Shown: positions 26,753 through 36,000 of the stretch, piece by piece | Position numbering within the stretch: the first letter of the stretch is position 1 | Layout: the number at the start of each line of letters is the position of its first letter | Assembly: GCF_030817495.1 (NCBI RefSeq) | Contig: NZ_JAUSZK010000001.1 | Location: 2,769,001 to 2,833,000, forward strand | Direction of reading: 5' to 3' | DNA length: 64,000 nt | Source: Streptomyces sp. V3I7 | GTDB taxonomy: Bacteria > Actinomycetota > Actinomycetes > Streptomycetales > Streptomycetaceae | Position numbers and translations under genes: made by a program | Notes under the pieces: model-generated | The model's database searches: none | Seen by the model: only the letters and a program-made list of their open reading frames with translations | What the model was told of the DNA's origin: nothing

Positions 26753-27006
26753 AAATGCTGTCCTTGTTCCGGAACTGGCCCGTGTCCGGGTTGTACCAAC
26801 GCGACGCCGTACCGACATCACCCGAGCCCGGCTCCGTCCAACCCGACTGGAAGCCCAGGTGGCCCGTCAGCGAGCTGGTCGAGACCACCTTGCCCAGCGG
26901 GTCGTACGACGCCGAGCCCGCCAGCGTCGTCGCACCCGAGGCGAACGTGCCCACCACATCGCTGTGCTGGTCCGTCAGGGCCAGCACAGCACCGCCGACC
27001 GTCGAC
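26753..27006 (-). pseudogene. Tip-less Rhs core remnant
   Basis: The minus strand encodes the end of an Rhs core (GGAVLALTDQHSDVVGTF, ASYDPLGKVV, LGFQSGWTEPGSGD, RWYNPDTGQFRNKDSIS). It aligns without gaps to 32041-32294 with about 20 mismatches in 254 bases counted by eye (about 92%). The N-terminal bulk of the gene and the entire variable toxin tip are missing: homology stops at KDSIS and the next gene starts about 40 bases later. Confidence 0.92.
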
Positions 27007-27070
27007 ATCGGCTGATACGGCCGACGTGGCACGGGTACCGTTTGAGTGTCGCCGCAGAACGGAGTTCGCT

Positions 27071-28267
27071 GTGTCGCACAGCATCGCGGAGCACACCGGC
27101 GCTCGGATCGCCCGCATCCGAAAGCAACGCGGCCTGACGCAGCAGGGGCTGGCGATGCGGGCGCACGTGTCGAAGTCGCTGTTGTCGAAGGTGGAATGCG
27201 GGCAGAAGCCCGCCTCTCCGGCTCTTGTCGCTGCCTGTGCTCGCGCACTCGGTGTTTCCACGTCCGAACTGCTGGGGCAGCCGTACGCTGACGAACTTCG
27301 CCGGGACCGGATGGATGCGCTGATCCAGCCGATTCGTGAAGGGCTGGAGAACTGGGACATCGCTCTGGACTGGGAGACGGCTCCGCGCCCGGCCGCGTTG
27401 ATCTGGGCGGACGTTCAGCGGGCGCTGGAGCAGCGCCGTCAGGCGCAGTACACGGACATGGTGCGCGACCTGCCAGCGCTGATCGACGAGTCAGTGCACG
27501 CAGCGCACACCAGTACCGGGGAAGAACAGCGGCTGGCTTTCGAGTGTTTGGCGGAGACCTTCCGATGCGTGTTCACCGTGGCGTGGAAGCTCGGCTTCCT
27601 GGATCTCGCGACCGTCGCACTGGACCGGCTCGCGTGGAGCGCACCGCGCGCCGACGAGCCGGGACTGGCCGCCATGCACGCCTTTCTTCGTGCGCAGACC
27701 ACGATGTCGTCCGGGCGGTACGACGTGGGGCTGCGGGTGGTCGACCGTGCTCTGCGGGACCTCGATGGCCAGGAATCACGCCGCCCGGCGGGCATTGAGG
27801 CCATGCGGGGGATGCTGCACCTGCGCGCCGCGACCATCGCAGGTCGCATGAAGGACAAGGACCACGCCGACGCCCGCCTGGCCGAGGCTCGTGCCCTTGC
27901 CCAGGCCACAGGCGAGTTGCCCGACTTCGGCGTCACCTGGGGGCCGGTGAACGTCGGCGTGCACGCGGTGGCCATCGCTTCGGAGGCCGACGACTTCGGG
28001 CGCGCGATCGAACTCGCCGAGAACGTTCGCATCCCACGCGGCTGGACCCGCTCCAGGGCCGGGCACCACTGGATGGACCTCGGCCGGGCCCACACCTGGG
28101 CGGGTCAGCCGGAGCAGGCGCTGGACTGCCTGCGCCAGGCCCGGCGCATCGCCCCGCAGCAAACGCGCTACCACCCGACCGTGCGAGAAGCCGTACTGGC
28201 CCTCAGGCGGCAGGAACGAACCCGCAACGGCTCTCTGGCGCATTACGCGGAGTGGGTCGGGATGTAG
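27071..28267 (+). CDS. XRE-family transcriptional regulator with TPR-like C-terminus
   Basis: This 398-residue regulator has an N-terminal helix-turn-helix (about residues 8-62, RIARIRKQRGLTQQGLAMRAHVSKSLLSKVECGQKPASPALV). It is followed by a long helical region with TPR-like repeats (about 120-390; LRAQTTMSSGRYDVGLRVVDRAL, DARLAEARALAQATG, DLGRAHTWAGQPEQALDCL). This plan is common in Streptomyces regulators that sense small molecules or partner proteins. The GTG at 27071 has GGAG 6 bases upstream. A strong hairpin follows the gene, and the next small genes on the same strand probably belong to the same module. Confidence 0.9.
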   Translation: MSHSIAEHTGARIARIRKQRGLTQQGLAMRAHVSKSLLSKVECGQKPASPALVAACARALGVSTSELLGQPYADELRRDRMDALIQPIREGLENWDIALDWETAPRPAALIWADVQRALEQRRQAQYTDMVRDLPALIDESVHAAHTSTGEEQRLAFECLAETFRCVFTVAWKLGFLDLATVALDRLAWSAPRADEPGLAAMHAFLRAQTTMSSGRYDVGLRVVDRALRDLDGQESRRPAGIEAMRGMLHLRAATIAGRMKDKDHADARLAEARALAQATGELPDFGVTWGPVNVGVHAVAIASEADDFGRAIELAENVRIPRGWTRSRAGHHWMDLGRAHTWAGQPEQALDCLRQARRIAPQQTRYHPTVREAVLALRRQERTRNGSLAHYAEWVGM

Positions 28268-28277
28268 CAGATCCCTG

Positions 28278-28313
28278 GCACGGCAGTTGCACCCTTCGGT
28301 GCAACTGCCGTGC
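28278..28313 (+). terminator. Terminator after XRE regulator
   Basis: gcacggcagttgcac/gtgcaactgccgtgc is a perfect 15-bp stem with a 6-base loop, 10 bases past the stop codon. Confidence 0.85.
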
Positions 28314-28403
28314 ACCGGTTGTCGGCAGGCTGACGTCTCGTCGGACCCCTTTGACCGGGCGAACGGTCCAGGGGCATCGCCAATGCTGACAAGGAGCGTC
28401 GAC

Positions 28404-28454
28404 ATGCCGCACCGCAGCGCCCGCATCTTCGAACCAGACGTACGAACATGGTGA
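28404..28454 (+). CDS. 16-codon mini-ORF overlapping the next start
   Basis: ATG at 28404 follows AAGGAG by 7 bases and encodes MPHRSARIFEPDVRTW, ending in TGA at 28452-28454. The stop overlaps the ATG of the next gene at 28448, which lacks its own clear ribosome-binding site. The mini-ORF therefore looks like a coupling leader. A misplaced annotation boundary is possible; the peptide itself may have no function. Confidence 0.55.
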   Translation: MPHRSARIFEPDVRTW

Positions 28455-28855
28455 GCCCGCCGGATCGGCTGCGCCTGCTGCCCTGGGCTGGGCCAGAGGG
28501 AAAGCCCTGCTATCTCGCGGGCGACGGAACCGGCTATGTATCCCGGCTCGCGGACAACGTGGAGTCGGCGCAGCTCGACCTGGCCGGCGAAATCCTCCAG
28601 GAAGCTCAGCGCGTACTGGACAGCCGCCAGTGGACGTCCGGCGAACTGCACCTGCTCACCATCCAGTTGAACGAAGCGCTGACACAGGTGCGCCAGATCG
28701 CGATCAGCCGGGGCGCCCGCCTGCCAGCACCCGCCTACGAAGATCCTGCCGTCGGCGACGACACGCACGACCAGCAGGAGGAGGCCTCGCAACGCACCCA
28801 GTTCGGTTCCGGGTCCCCCCTTCGATCTCGCCAATGGGGGGCCACCCAGACCTGA
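28448..28855 (+). CDS. Small protein of unknown function paired with XRE regulator
   Basis: This 135-residue soluble protein begins MVSPPDRLRLLPWAGPEGKPCYL. It has a Tyr/Val/Ser segment (GDGTGYVSRLADNVESAQLDLAGEIL) followed by a helical part and a disordered acidic/Gln tail. Proteins starting this way are common next to XRE regulators in Streptomyces, from memory, but their role is unknown. Translation probably depends on the upstream mini-ORF. Confidence 0.75.
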   Translation: MVSPPDRLRLLPWAGPEGKPCYLAGDGTGYVSRLADNVESAQLDLAGEILQEAQRVLDSRQWTSGELHLLTIQLNEALTQVRQIAISRGARLPAPAYEDPAVGDDTHDQQEEASQRTQFGSGSPLRSRQWGATQT

Positions 28856-28887
28856 TTCTCAAAACGGCAGGAACGGCCGATAAGGCT

Positions 28888-29361
28888 TCATCTTGGCCTT
28901 GGCCCGCTGCCCATCAAAGTGCCGCGCAGTGGTTCCTCACCCCAGAGACCGTCACGAGCGCTGAGTTCCTCAAAAGGCGGCACTGACTCGTCGCTCAGCG
29001 CGAGCCTGCCCGAGCCCCCGCTCGCGTCCGCCCACTCGACATGACCGTCACGGCAGCCGCACGGCCCGACCGGTTCCCACCCCAACTCCTCCACGAGCTC
29101 TGCCAGCACCAACCGAGTCTCCCCGAATCCGCTCCTCAGCAGATCCAGGTGGCGGGAGAGCTCCGCCGGATCCGCCGCGCTGTGTACAAGGGCACGCTTG
29201 TCAGCTTCCTGCCAGGAACGCTCTTCCTCCGCGAAAGCGGAATCCGACAAAGCCAGAGCGGACAATCTCCGCGCCCGGGTCAGACTCACGTCGAACGTCT
29301 GCCACACCGACTCTCCCTCGTCGTATGGAGAGTGTGCCTGTACCAGGCGATACCGCAACAT
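28888..29361 (-). CDS. Protein of unknown function downstream of the Rhs immunity gene
   Basis: This 157-residue soluble acidic protein starts at ATG 29361 with GAGGTGAT just upstream. The first third (MLRYRLVQAHSPYDEGESVWQTF) is beta-like, the middle is helical and charged (AEEERSWQEADKRAL, HLDLLRSGFGETRLVLAELVEELGW), and the end is Gly/Ser-rich. No family was recognised. Its place in the immunity-gene row after the Rhs toxin makes an immunity role possible. Confidence 0.65.
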   Translation of the reverse strand: MLRYRLVQAHSPYDEGESVWQTFDVSLTRARRLSALALSDSAFAEEERSWQEADKRALVHSAADPAELSRHLDLLRSGFGETRLVLAELVEELGWEPVGPCGCRDGHVEWADASGGSGRLALSDESVPPFEELSARDGLWGEEPLRGTLMGSGPRPR

Positions 29362-29430
29362 ATCACCTCACCATCGGCACCCTCCACCGGGATGACTACC
29401 TGGAAAGGAAGGCAATGCTGCCACCCTCCA

Positions 29431-29482
29431 TACAGGAGGCCAGGCGTCTCGACGGGAGAGTCGGAACGCCTGGCCTCCTGTA
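29431..29482 (-). terminator. Terminator of the Rhs-immunity operon
   Basis: tacaggaggccaggcgt/acgcctggcctcctgta is a perfect 17-bp stem with an 18-base loop, 22 bases past the SUKH gene stop codon. Confidence 0.85.
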
Positions 29483-29504
29483 GAGATCTACCGAATGAGC
29501 CGGT

Positions 29505-30026
29505 CTATTTCTCGGCGCCTAGCTCATTAGCCTCACTCAGATTCTCCTCGATCATCGCCCTGAAGAAATCAAGAAACGACGAGTACCGTTCCACCTCCGC
29601 ACCGGCAAACCAAATCACAGGAGCCGGGAACTTATCGCCCGTCAGCGGCATCGCAAAGAAGTCGATGGCTGTCGTGGAAGCAGCGATCGGCAGGAGAACA
29701 TCCTGATCGAGCCCTGAGGTCTTCAGGCCCTCTGTTTCGAGCGTCGTCAGCAGTTCGCGTGCCATGTCCATGCGCGCGCCCAGTAGCTCTGCGGTGCCGA
29801 ACAGGTCTACGTCCTGCATGAGCGCAGGCCAACCATCAGCCTGGAGCAGGAACGAGGCATATTCGCTGTCAAGACTGTGACCGAGTCCCACGGCCACCTC
29901 CCGTAGACGTTCGGGGCTCGCAGGTGACCTGGGCTCTTCGTAACGCCACAGACTATTGGCGTCGACCTCTTGGACCCGATCCCTGGCATCGACCATCCTT
30001 TGCATTTCATCGCGCCAGTTAATCAT
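29505..30026 (-). CDS. SMI1/KNR4 (SUKH) family immunity protein
   Basis: This 173-residue cytosolic protein has the SUKH pattern: an N-terminal SPERLREVAVGLGHSLDSEYASFLLQADGW block (residues 37-66) typical of SMI1/KNR4 members, an IDFFAMPLTGDKFPAPVIWFAGAEVERYSSF strand region (122-150) and a closing helix. SUKH proteins neutralise diverse nuclease and deaminase toxins by direct binding. Its ATG overlaps the Rhs stop codon by 4 bases (ATGA at 30023-30026), so toxin and immunity protein are translationally coupled. It is the expected antidote for the C-terminal toxin. Confidence 0.9.
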   Translation of the reverse strand: MINWRDEMQRMVDARDRVQEVDANSLWRYEEPRSPASPERLREVAVGLGHSLDSEYASFLLQADGWPALMQDVDLFGTAELLGARMDMARELLTTLETEGLKTSGLDQDVLLPIAASTTAIDFFAMPLTGDKFPAPVIWFAGAEVERYSSFLDFFRAMIEENLSEANELGAEK

Positions 30027-33000
30027 TGGCCGCCCCTCTCATCCACGATGACGAATTTCTTCGGGGTGCATCCCACAGGGCACCGTTGACCCTGGCCCGA
30101 GAGACTGCTGTTTACCTTCAAATCCATGTCGATCCAGGTAGGGGGCTTTCCATGTCCGAGCCACATGGCATCCGGTGCATGGCCGGCAACTCCCTGGTAC
30201 GGCGTACCTGCAGCTTCGGCACGGGCCCGTTCCGCCTTTGCCTCGCGTGCCGCCGCCCTACGGACGGCACCCTTCGTGGACACACGACCCGTAGGCGACA
30301 ACAACCCCTTGTCAATTGCATCGTTCGCCGCGTCAACATACGCCTTAAACTGCTTGACCTGGTCGTCCGTGGCCCAGTCAGGAATCCTGACTTCTGCTTC
30401 GCCGGCGTCGTTGCAGTTGTGGACGAGTACTGGGGTGCTGCCAGCTTCCACATAGTACGTGTGGAGGGTGCCGATGGTGAGGTCGTAGGTGACGGTGTTC
30501 GCGTGGTAGAGGCGGACACCAGTGACCTCAGCCGTGCCGGCCGGAGTCTGGAGAACGTCGCCGGGCTTGAGGTCCTTGGCCTCGACGAAGGCCGATTGGG
30601 TCTCGTCGTAGAACGGGTGGTGGAAGGTCGTCGTGAGGTGGGCATCGCGGTTGGTCGTGCTGACCGACGCCACCGGCGCCGTGGCCGGCTCGTGCCCGAC
30701 GCCGTGGCCGTGGCCGTGGCCGCCGGACAGGGCACCCAGGACCGCTGCCGAGGCCGCCAGGCCGAACGCCGCCTTGCGGGCCGCCTTCTTGGCCACGGCC
30801 TTCACACCGGTCTTCAACCTCTTACCGGCGGACTTACCAGTGTCCTTGATGGCCACGTCCACGAAGTCGTGGTCCGTGCGCGTCACGATCACGTCGGTGA
30901 CCTTGTGCGCCTCCGTACCCTTCGCGCCCGGCACAGAGTTGGCGACCGTGTCACCGACCTTGACCTGGTCGATCGCCTTCGTCGTGCCGTCGGCCATCAG
31001 GACCCTGGTCGAGCCGGTGAAGCTGTGCGGCCGGATCGGGCAGCTGCCACCGGACTCCTCCGCCGCCTCGCCGGCGTCATCCGAGTGCGACTGAGCCCTC
31101 GTCCCAGCTCCCTCCGATTCAGCCCGCGAAGCCGCCGCCTCCGTGGCATCCGTGGCTGCCGTTTCCTCCGCTTCCGTCGCCCCCTTGCCGAACAGCCCGC
31201 CGACGACCTTCATCGCCTTCGGCGCCGCCTTCGCCAGCAAGGAGCCGCCTATCTTGCCGAGGATGCCGCCCACGGCGCCGGCGACAGCACCCGTCACCGC
31301 CGAGCCCGCGAACGCGCCCACGCTGCAGTCGTCACCGCCGTTCTCCGCACACGCGAAGCCCTGCTCCACCAGGGCACCCGCCGCACCCGCGGCCGCAGCA
31401 CAGCCGATGGAGCCGACGCCCGCCGTCAGTGCCTCGCAACCCGCGAAGACCGCCGTCGACACCACGAAGGAGGTGATCGCCGCCGCGTGGTGCTTGGCGT
31501 ACTTCGCCGCCGTCTTCACAGCCTTGACCGTGGCGTGGTACGCCGTCCTGGCCGCATGCGCGACCGCGTGCGCGGCCTTCTTCACCACATGCGCGACCTT
31601 GTGCGCCGCCTTCTTCACCGCATGCACCACGCGATGCACCGCGTGCGAGACCTTGTGGTAGGCGGAATGGACCGCGTGCACCACCCGGTGATACGCGCGT
31701 CTGACGTGCCGGACCGTGTAGTGGTAGACGCGGTGCACCACCCGGACCGTGGCGCGGTAGACGTCGCGCACGTGGTGAACGACCTTGCGGGCCGCGTGCT
31801 TGACTGCGTGGACGACCTTGCGGGCCACGTGCTTGGCCGCGTGGTAAACCCGGTGCGCCACATGCTTCACGGCGTGCGCCACATGCTTCACGGCGTGCGC
31901 CACATGATGGGCGGCCTTCTTCGCGCCGCACACCACGTCGTACCAGGAGCAGTTGCCCGACTCGTCCGTACCCGCAAGCGGGTTGTCATCGACGTACGCG
32001 AACGGGTTCGCCGAGACCGAGTTCGGCACCGGGTTCAGCGAGATGCTGTCCTTGTTCCGGAACTGCCCCGTGTCCGGGTTGTACCAGCGCGATGCCGTAC
32101 CGACATCACCAGAACCCGGCTCCGTCCAACCCGACTGGAAGCCCAGGTGACCGGTCAGCGACGACGTCGAGACCACCTTGCCCAGCGGGTCGTACGACGC
32201 CGAACCCGCCAGCGCCGTCGCGCCCGACGTGAACGTGCCCACCACATCGCTGTGTTGGTCCGTCAGGGCCAGCACAGCACCGCCGGCCGTCGGCTTGATG
32301 CCGACCACGCCGCCCGCCGGGTCGTACGTGTACGTGTTGTCGCCGTCGGAGGCGATCGTGTTGTCCGCGCCCGAGTAGGTGAACGTCCTCGTGGAGCCGT
32401 CCGACGTGTCCCTGTCGGACACGTTCCGGCCCATCGCGTCCTGTGTGTAGGACTGGTCGCCCGCCACGATCTGCGAGCCGAAGGCGTCCGTCTTGTACGC
32501 CACCGTGCCGCCGCCGGCCGACGACTCCTGCGTCATCGAGCCGCGCGCCGAGTAGGAGTACGTCTTGGTGCCGTCGGACGTGAGCTGATCACGCGCGTCG
32601 TACGTGTAGACGTCCGCGCCGTTGCGGATGCGGTTGCCCGAGGCGTCGTAGCCGTAAGTCGTCGTGTTCGTACCGTTGTTCCACGACGTGAGGCGGTTCG
32701 CCCAGTCGTAGCCGTAGGTGTTGGACGAGGCTCCCGACACACCCGTCGTCGTCTTCGACGTCAGGTTGCCGTTGTCGTCGTAGCCGTAGGCGAAGCTCGC
32801 CAGCGTCGACGCGCCCTGGACCAGCGTGTCGCTGGTCAGCTCGTGTTCGGTGTTGTAGTTGAAGGTGCGGGTCTGGCCCGTCGCGCCGTACTTCACCGAC
32901 CGCAGCTCGTTCAACTGCCCGTACGTGTACGTCAGCTGCGTGCCCGTCGCCCCGTCGTTCAGCGTCGACAGACGGCCGGCCGTGTCGTAGCCGTAACTCG

Positions 33001-36000
33001 TCGTGCCCGCGGCGTCCGTGCGCGAGGTCATCGCGCCGTCGTTGTTGTACGCGAAGCTGGACGTGCCCGCGGATCCCGACGTCGTCAGCAGGTCGCTGCG
33101 GTCGTCGTAGGTGAACGCGTTGTGCGTGGCGGCCTGGTGGTCCTCCGCGCCCGTGATGCCCGCCTCGTCCGTGTCGGCCGACAGCACGCGGCCGACGGCG
33201 TCGTAGGTGAAGCTCCGCTTGGCCGTCGCCGCGTCGGCGCCCGCGCCGGTCATCGTCTTCAGCTGGCCGTTGACGTCGTACGTCATCGCCGTCGTGGTGC
33301 CGCCCGGCAGCGTGACGTTCGTCGTCTGGCCGTCCGCGTCGTAGGCGAAGGTGGTCGTCGTGTCGGCCGCCGAGGTGTACTGCGCGGTGGTCGGCTCGAT
33401 CACCTTCTCCTGCTGGCCCCACGGCGTGTACGTGTACCGCCAGGAGTTGCCGCGTCCGTCGGTGAACCGGGTGCGGTTGCCGGACGCGTCGTAGCCGAAG
33501 GTCGTCGTGATCGACGTCGTCGCGTCGACCGGCTGGACCTCCTGCGTGATCGTGCCGGCCGCGTCGTAGGTGAACTGGCTGGTGTGGCCGTTGGCGTCCG
33601 TCGCCGCCGTCATGTTGCCGACACCGTCGTACTGCTGCGAGGTCTCCCACAGCTTGGTGCCCGAGGCGTCGTAGGAGCGCGTGGTGATCGGGTCGCCGTC
33701 GGCGTTGTAGTCGGTCGTCGAGTAGGTGTTGTCCGGCAGCGTGGTCTTGTTCCGGTTGCCCTCGAAGTCGTACGCGTAGCGGGTGGTGTTGCCCGCTCCG
33801 TCCGTCACCGACGTGATGTCACCGGCCCGGTTGTAGCCGTACGTGTTCGTCACGCCGCCCGGTGAGGTGCTCGACGCGGCGTGCGCGCCGTAGGGGTTGC
33901 CGGTGGTGACCGCGTAGGACGTGGTCGCCGTCAGGGTCCGGGTCGACGGATAGCGCTCCAGGGTCGTCTGCGTGAGCTGGCGGCCCAGGTAGTCGTACGT
34001 CGCCTGGCTCTGCGCGCCCGAGGCGTCCGTCGCCGAGAGCTGCTCGCCGTTGGCGTCGTAGACGGCGTGGGTCTTGGTGCCGTCGGGCGCGGTGACCTGC
34101 GCGACGTCACCGAGCTGGTCGTACAGGTACGACGTGGTCCTGCCGCCCGGCGTCGTCGCCGACGTCTGGTTGCCCTCGCTGTCGTACGTCCACACCGTGG
34201 TGCCCGCGTTGGGCTGGGACGCGCCCGCCGGGGTGTACGGCGGCAGGGTCTCGGAGACCTTGTTGCCCTCGGCGTCGTACACCGTGGTGGTGACCAGGCC
34301 GCTCGGGTCCTGCTCCTCGACGGCCTCGCCGAAGGTGTTGAAGCCGCTGGTGGTGACCGGGCGCACGGTGGCCGGGCTGGTGCCGTCCGGCTCGGCCTGG
34401 ACGGCGGGCGCGGTGGTGACCGCGAGGTTGCCCGCCTCGTCGTAGGCGTAGTCGGTGGTGTTGTTCTCCGCGTCCGTCATGGACTTCGGCAGGCCGCGCT
34501 TGTCGTACGCGTAGGTCGTCTTCTGCTCGTCGGAGGAGCCGACCGTGCCGCCGGTGCGGCCCTTGCCGTAGAGCGAGGACACCTCGGAGGAGGACAGGGC
34601 GCGCTGGTAGACCTGCGTGTTGGAGACGGCGCCGGCGACCACGTCGGAGACCGTGCCGCCCGCGGTCTTGCTACCGCCGATCGACAGCGGCCCGGTGCCC
34701 GTCCACGGCGACGGGTCGGTGGCCGAGCCCGCGAGCGTGCCGTTGACGTACAGCTTCATCGCGCCGGTGGCGGTGTCGAGGGTGCCGACCAGGTGCGTCC
34801 AGGTGTTCAGCGTCGGCGCCGTGGACGCCTTCGCGTCGTAGAACGCGGACGGGGAGGTCGCGTCCTGACTGGCTATGTGGAAGCGGTAGGCGTTGTCGGC
34901 CTTGGAGTACTGGAGGTAGAAGGAGGGCCGGTTGGTGCCCCCCTGCGCCACGAAGGTGCGGTAGGTGGAGGTGTCGGTGAGCTTCACCCACGCCGAGACC
35001 GTGTAGGAGGACGAGGTGTCAAGGACCGGGCTGTTGGTTGCGATCACATCGCCGGTGCCGGTGGGCGAGCCGCTGAACTGGGCGGCGTCGTCCGACCAGT
35101 TCACGCCCGGGTCGGCGGTTGCGGTGTTGCCCGTACCGGAGGAGTCCGTGACCGACCTGCCCGCCGTCTGGTTCAGCTTCCACCAGCCCGCCGGATGCCC
35201 CGAGGCGTCCCCGTACAGCGTCTCGCTGAGTAGGTTGCCCATGTCGTCGTAGGTGTTGGTGGTGGTGCGGTCGTAGCCCGAGGCGTCGTGGTCGTTCTCG
35301 GAGGCGATCTGGTCGTCCGGGGTGTACGACACCGTGGAGACGCGGTCCACGCCGGTCGGGTCCAGCTCGGTGGACGTGGTGCGGGAGGCTGCGTCGACGG
35401 TGTACTTGGTGACCGTCTCGCCGTTGTCCGACGTGGCCTGGGTGAGGTTGCCGGCGGCGTCGTAGACGTCCGACTCCAGCGTGTAGGTGCTCTGGCCGTT
35501 GGCGCTGGTCCGCTTCACCGTCGCGGTCAGGCCGTCGTCGGTGTAGGTGTACGCCGTGGTGTTGCCCATCGCGTCGGTGATCGACACGAGGCGTCCGGCC
35601 GGGTCGTAGGCCCGGGAGGACTCCGTCAGCAGGGTCGCCGGCTGGGGGTTGACGGGATCGCCGGTGTACATCAGGCCCTGGGTGAGCAGGTTGCCCTCGG
35701 CGTCGTAGGTGTACCGGGTCTCGTTGCCGGCGCTCGTCACCTCCTTGGTCTTGTTGCCGGAGGTGTCGTACGTGTAAGTCGTGGTGTTGCCGTTGACCGC
35801 GCCCTCGGCCGCGTTGGCGTCGGCCTCGGTGGCCACGCGGTCGTAGGCGTCGTAGGTCCAGTTCTGGGTGCGTGCGTGGTCGCCGCCGCTCGCGTCGGAC
35901 ACGGACTGCGAGGTGACGTTGCCGTCGTCGTCGTAGACCGAGGTGGTGACGGCGGCGTGGGTGGCGCCGGTGACGCGGTCGGTGAGCTGCGGGTCGTGCT

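Noticed and set aside
28404..28454. Treating the 16-codon mini-ORF as the true start of the 28448 gene
   Set aside because: It is in a different frame and ends in TGA after the next ATG, so it cannot be an N-terminal extension.
31615..31938. Tandem DNA repeats near the rhs 3' part as a non-coding repeat array
   Set aside because: The repetition follows the codons of the Lys/His/Ala-rich protein segment and stays in frame, so it is coding.
30026..33865. A 1,279-codon plus-strand open frame opposite the 3' part of rhs
   Set aside because: It has the same composition-driven shadow pattern, with no start signal or recognisable motif.
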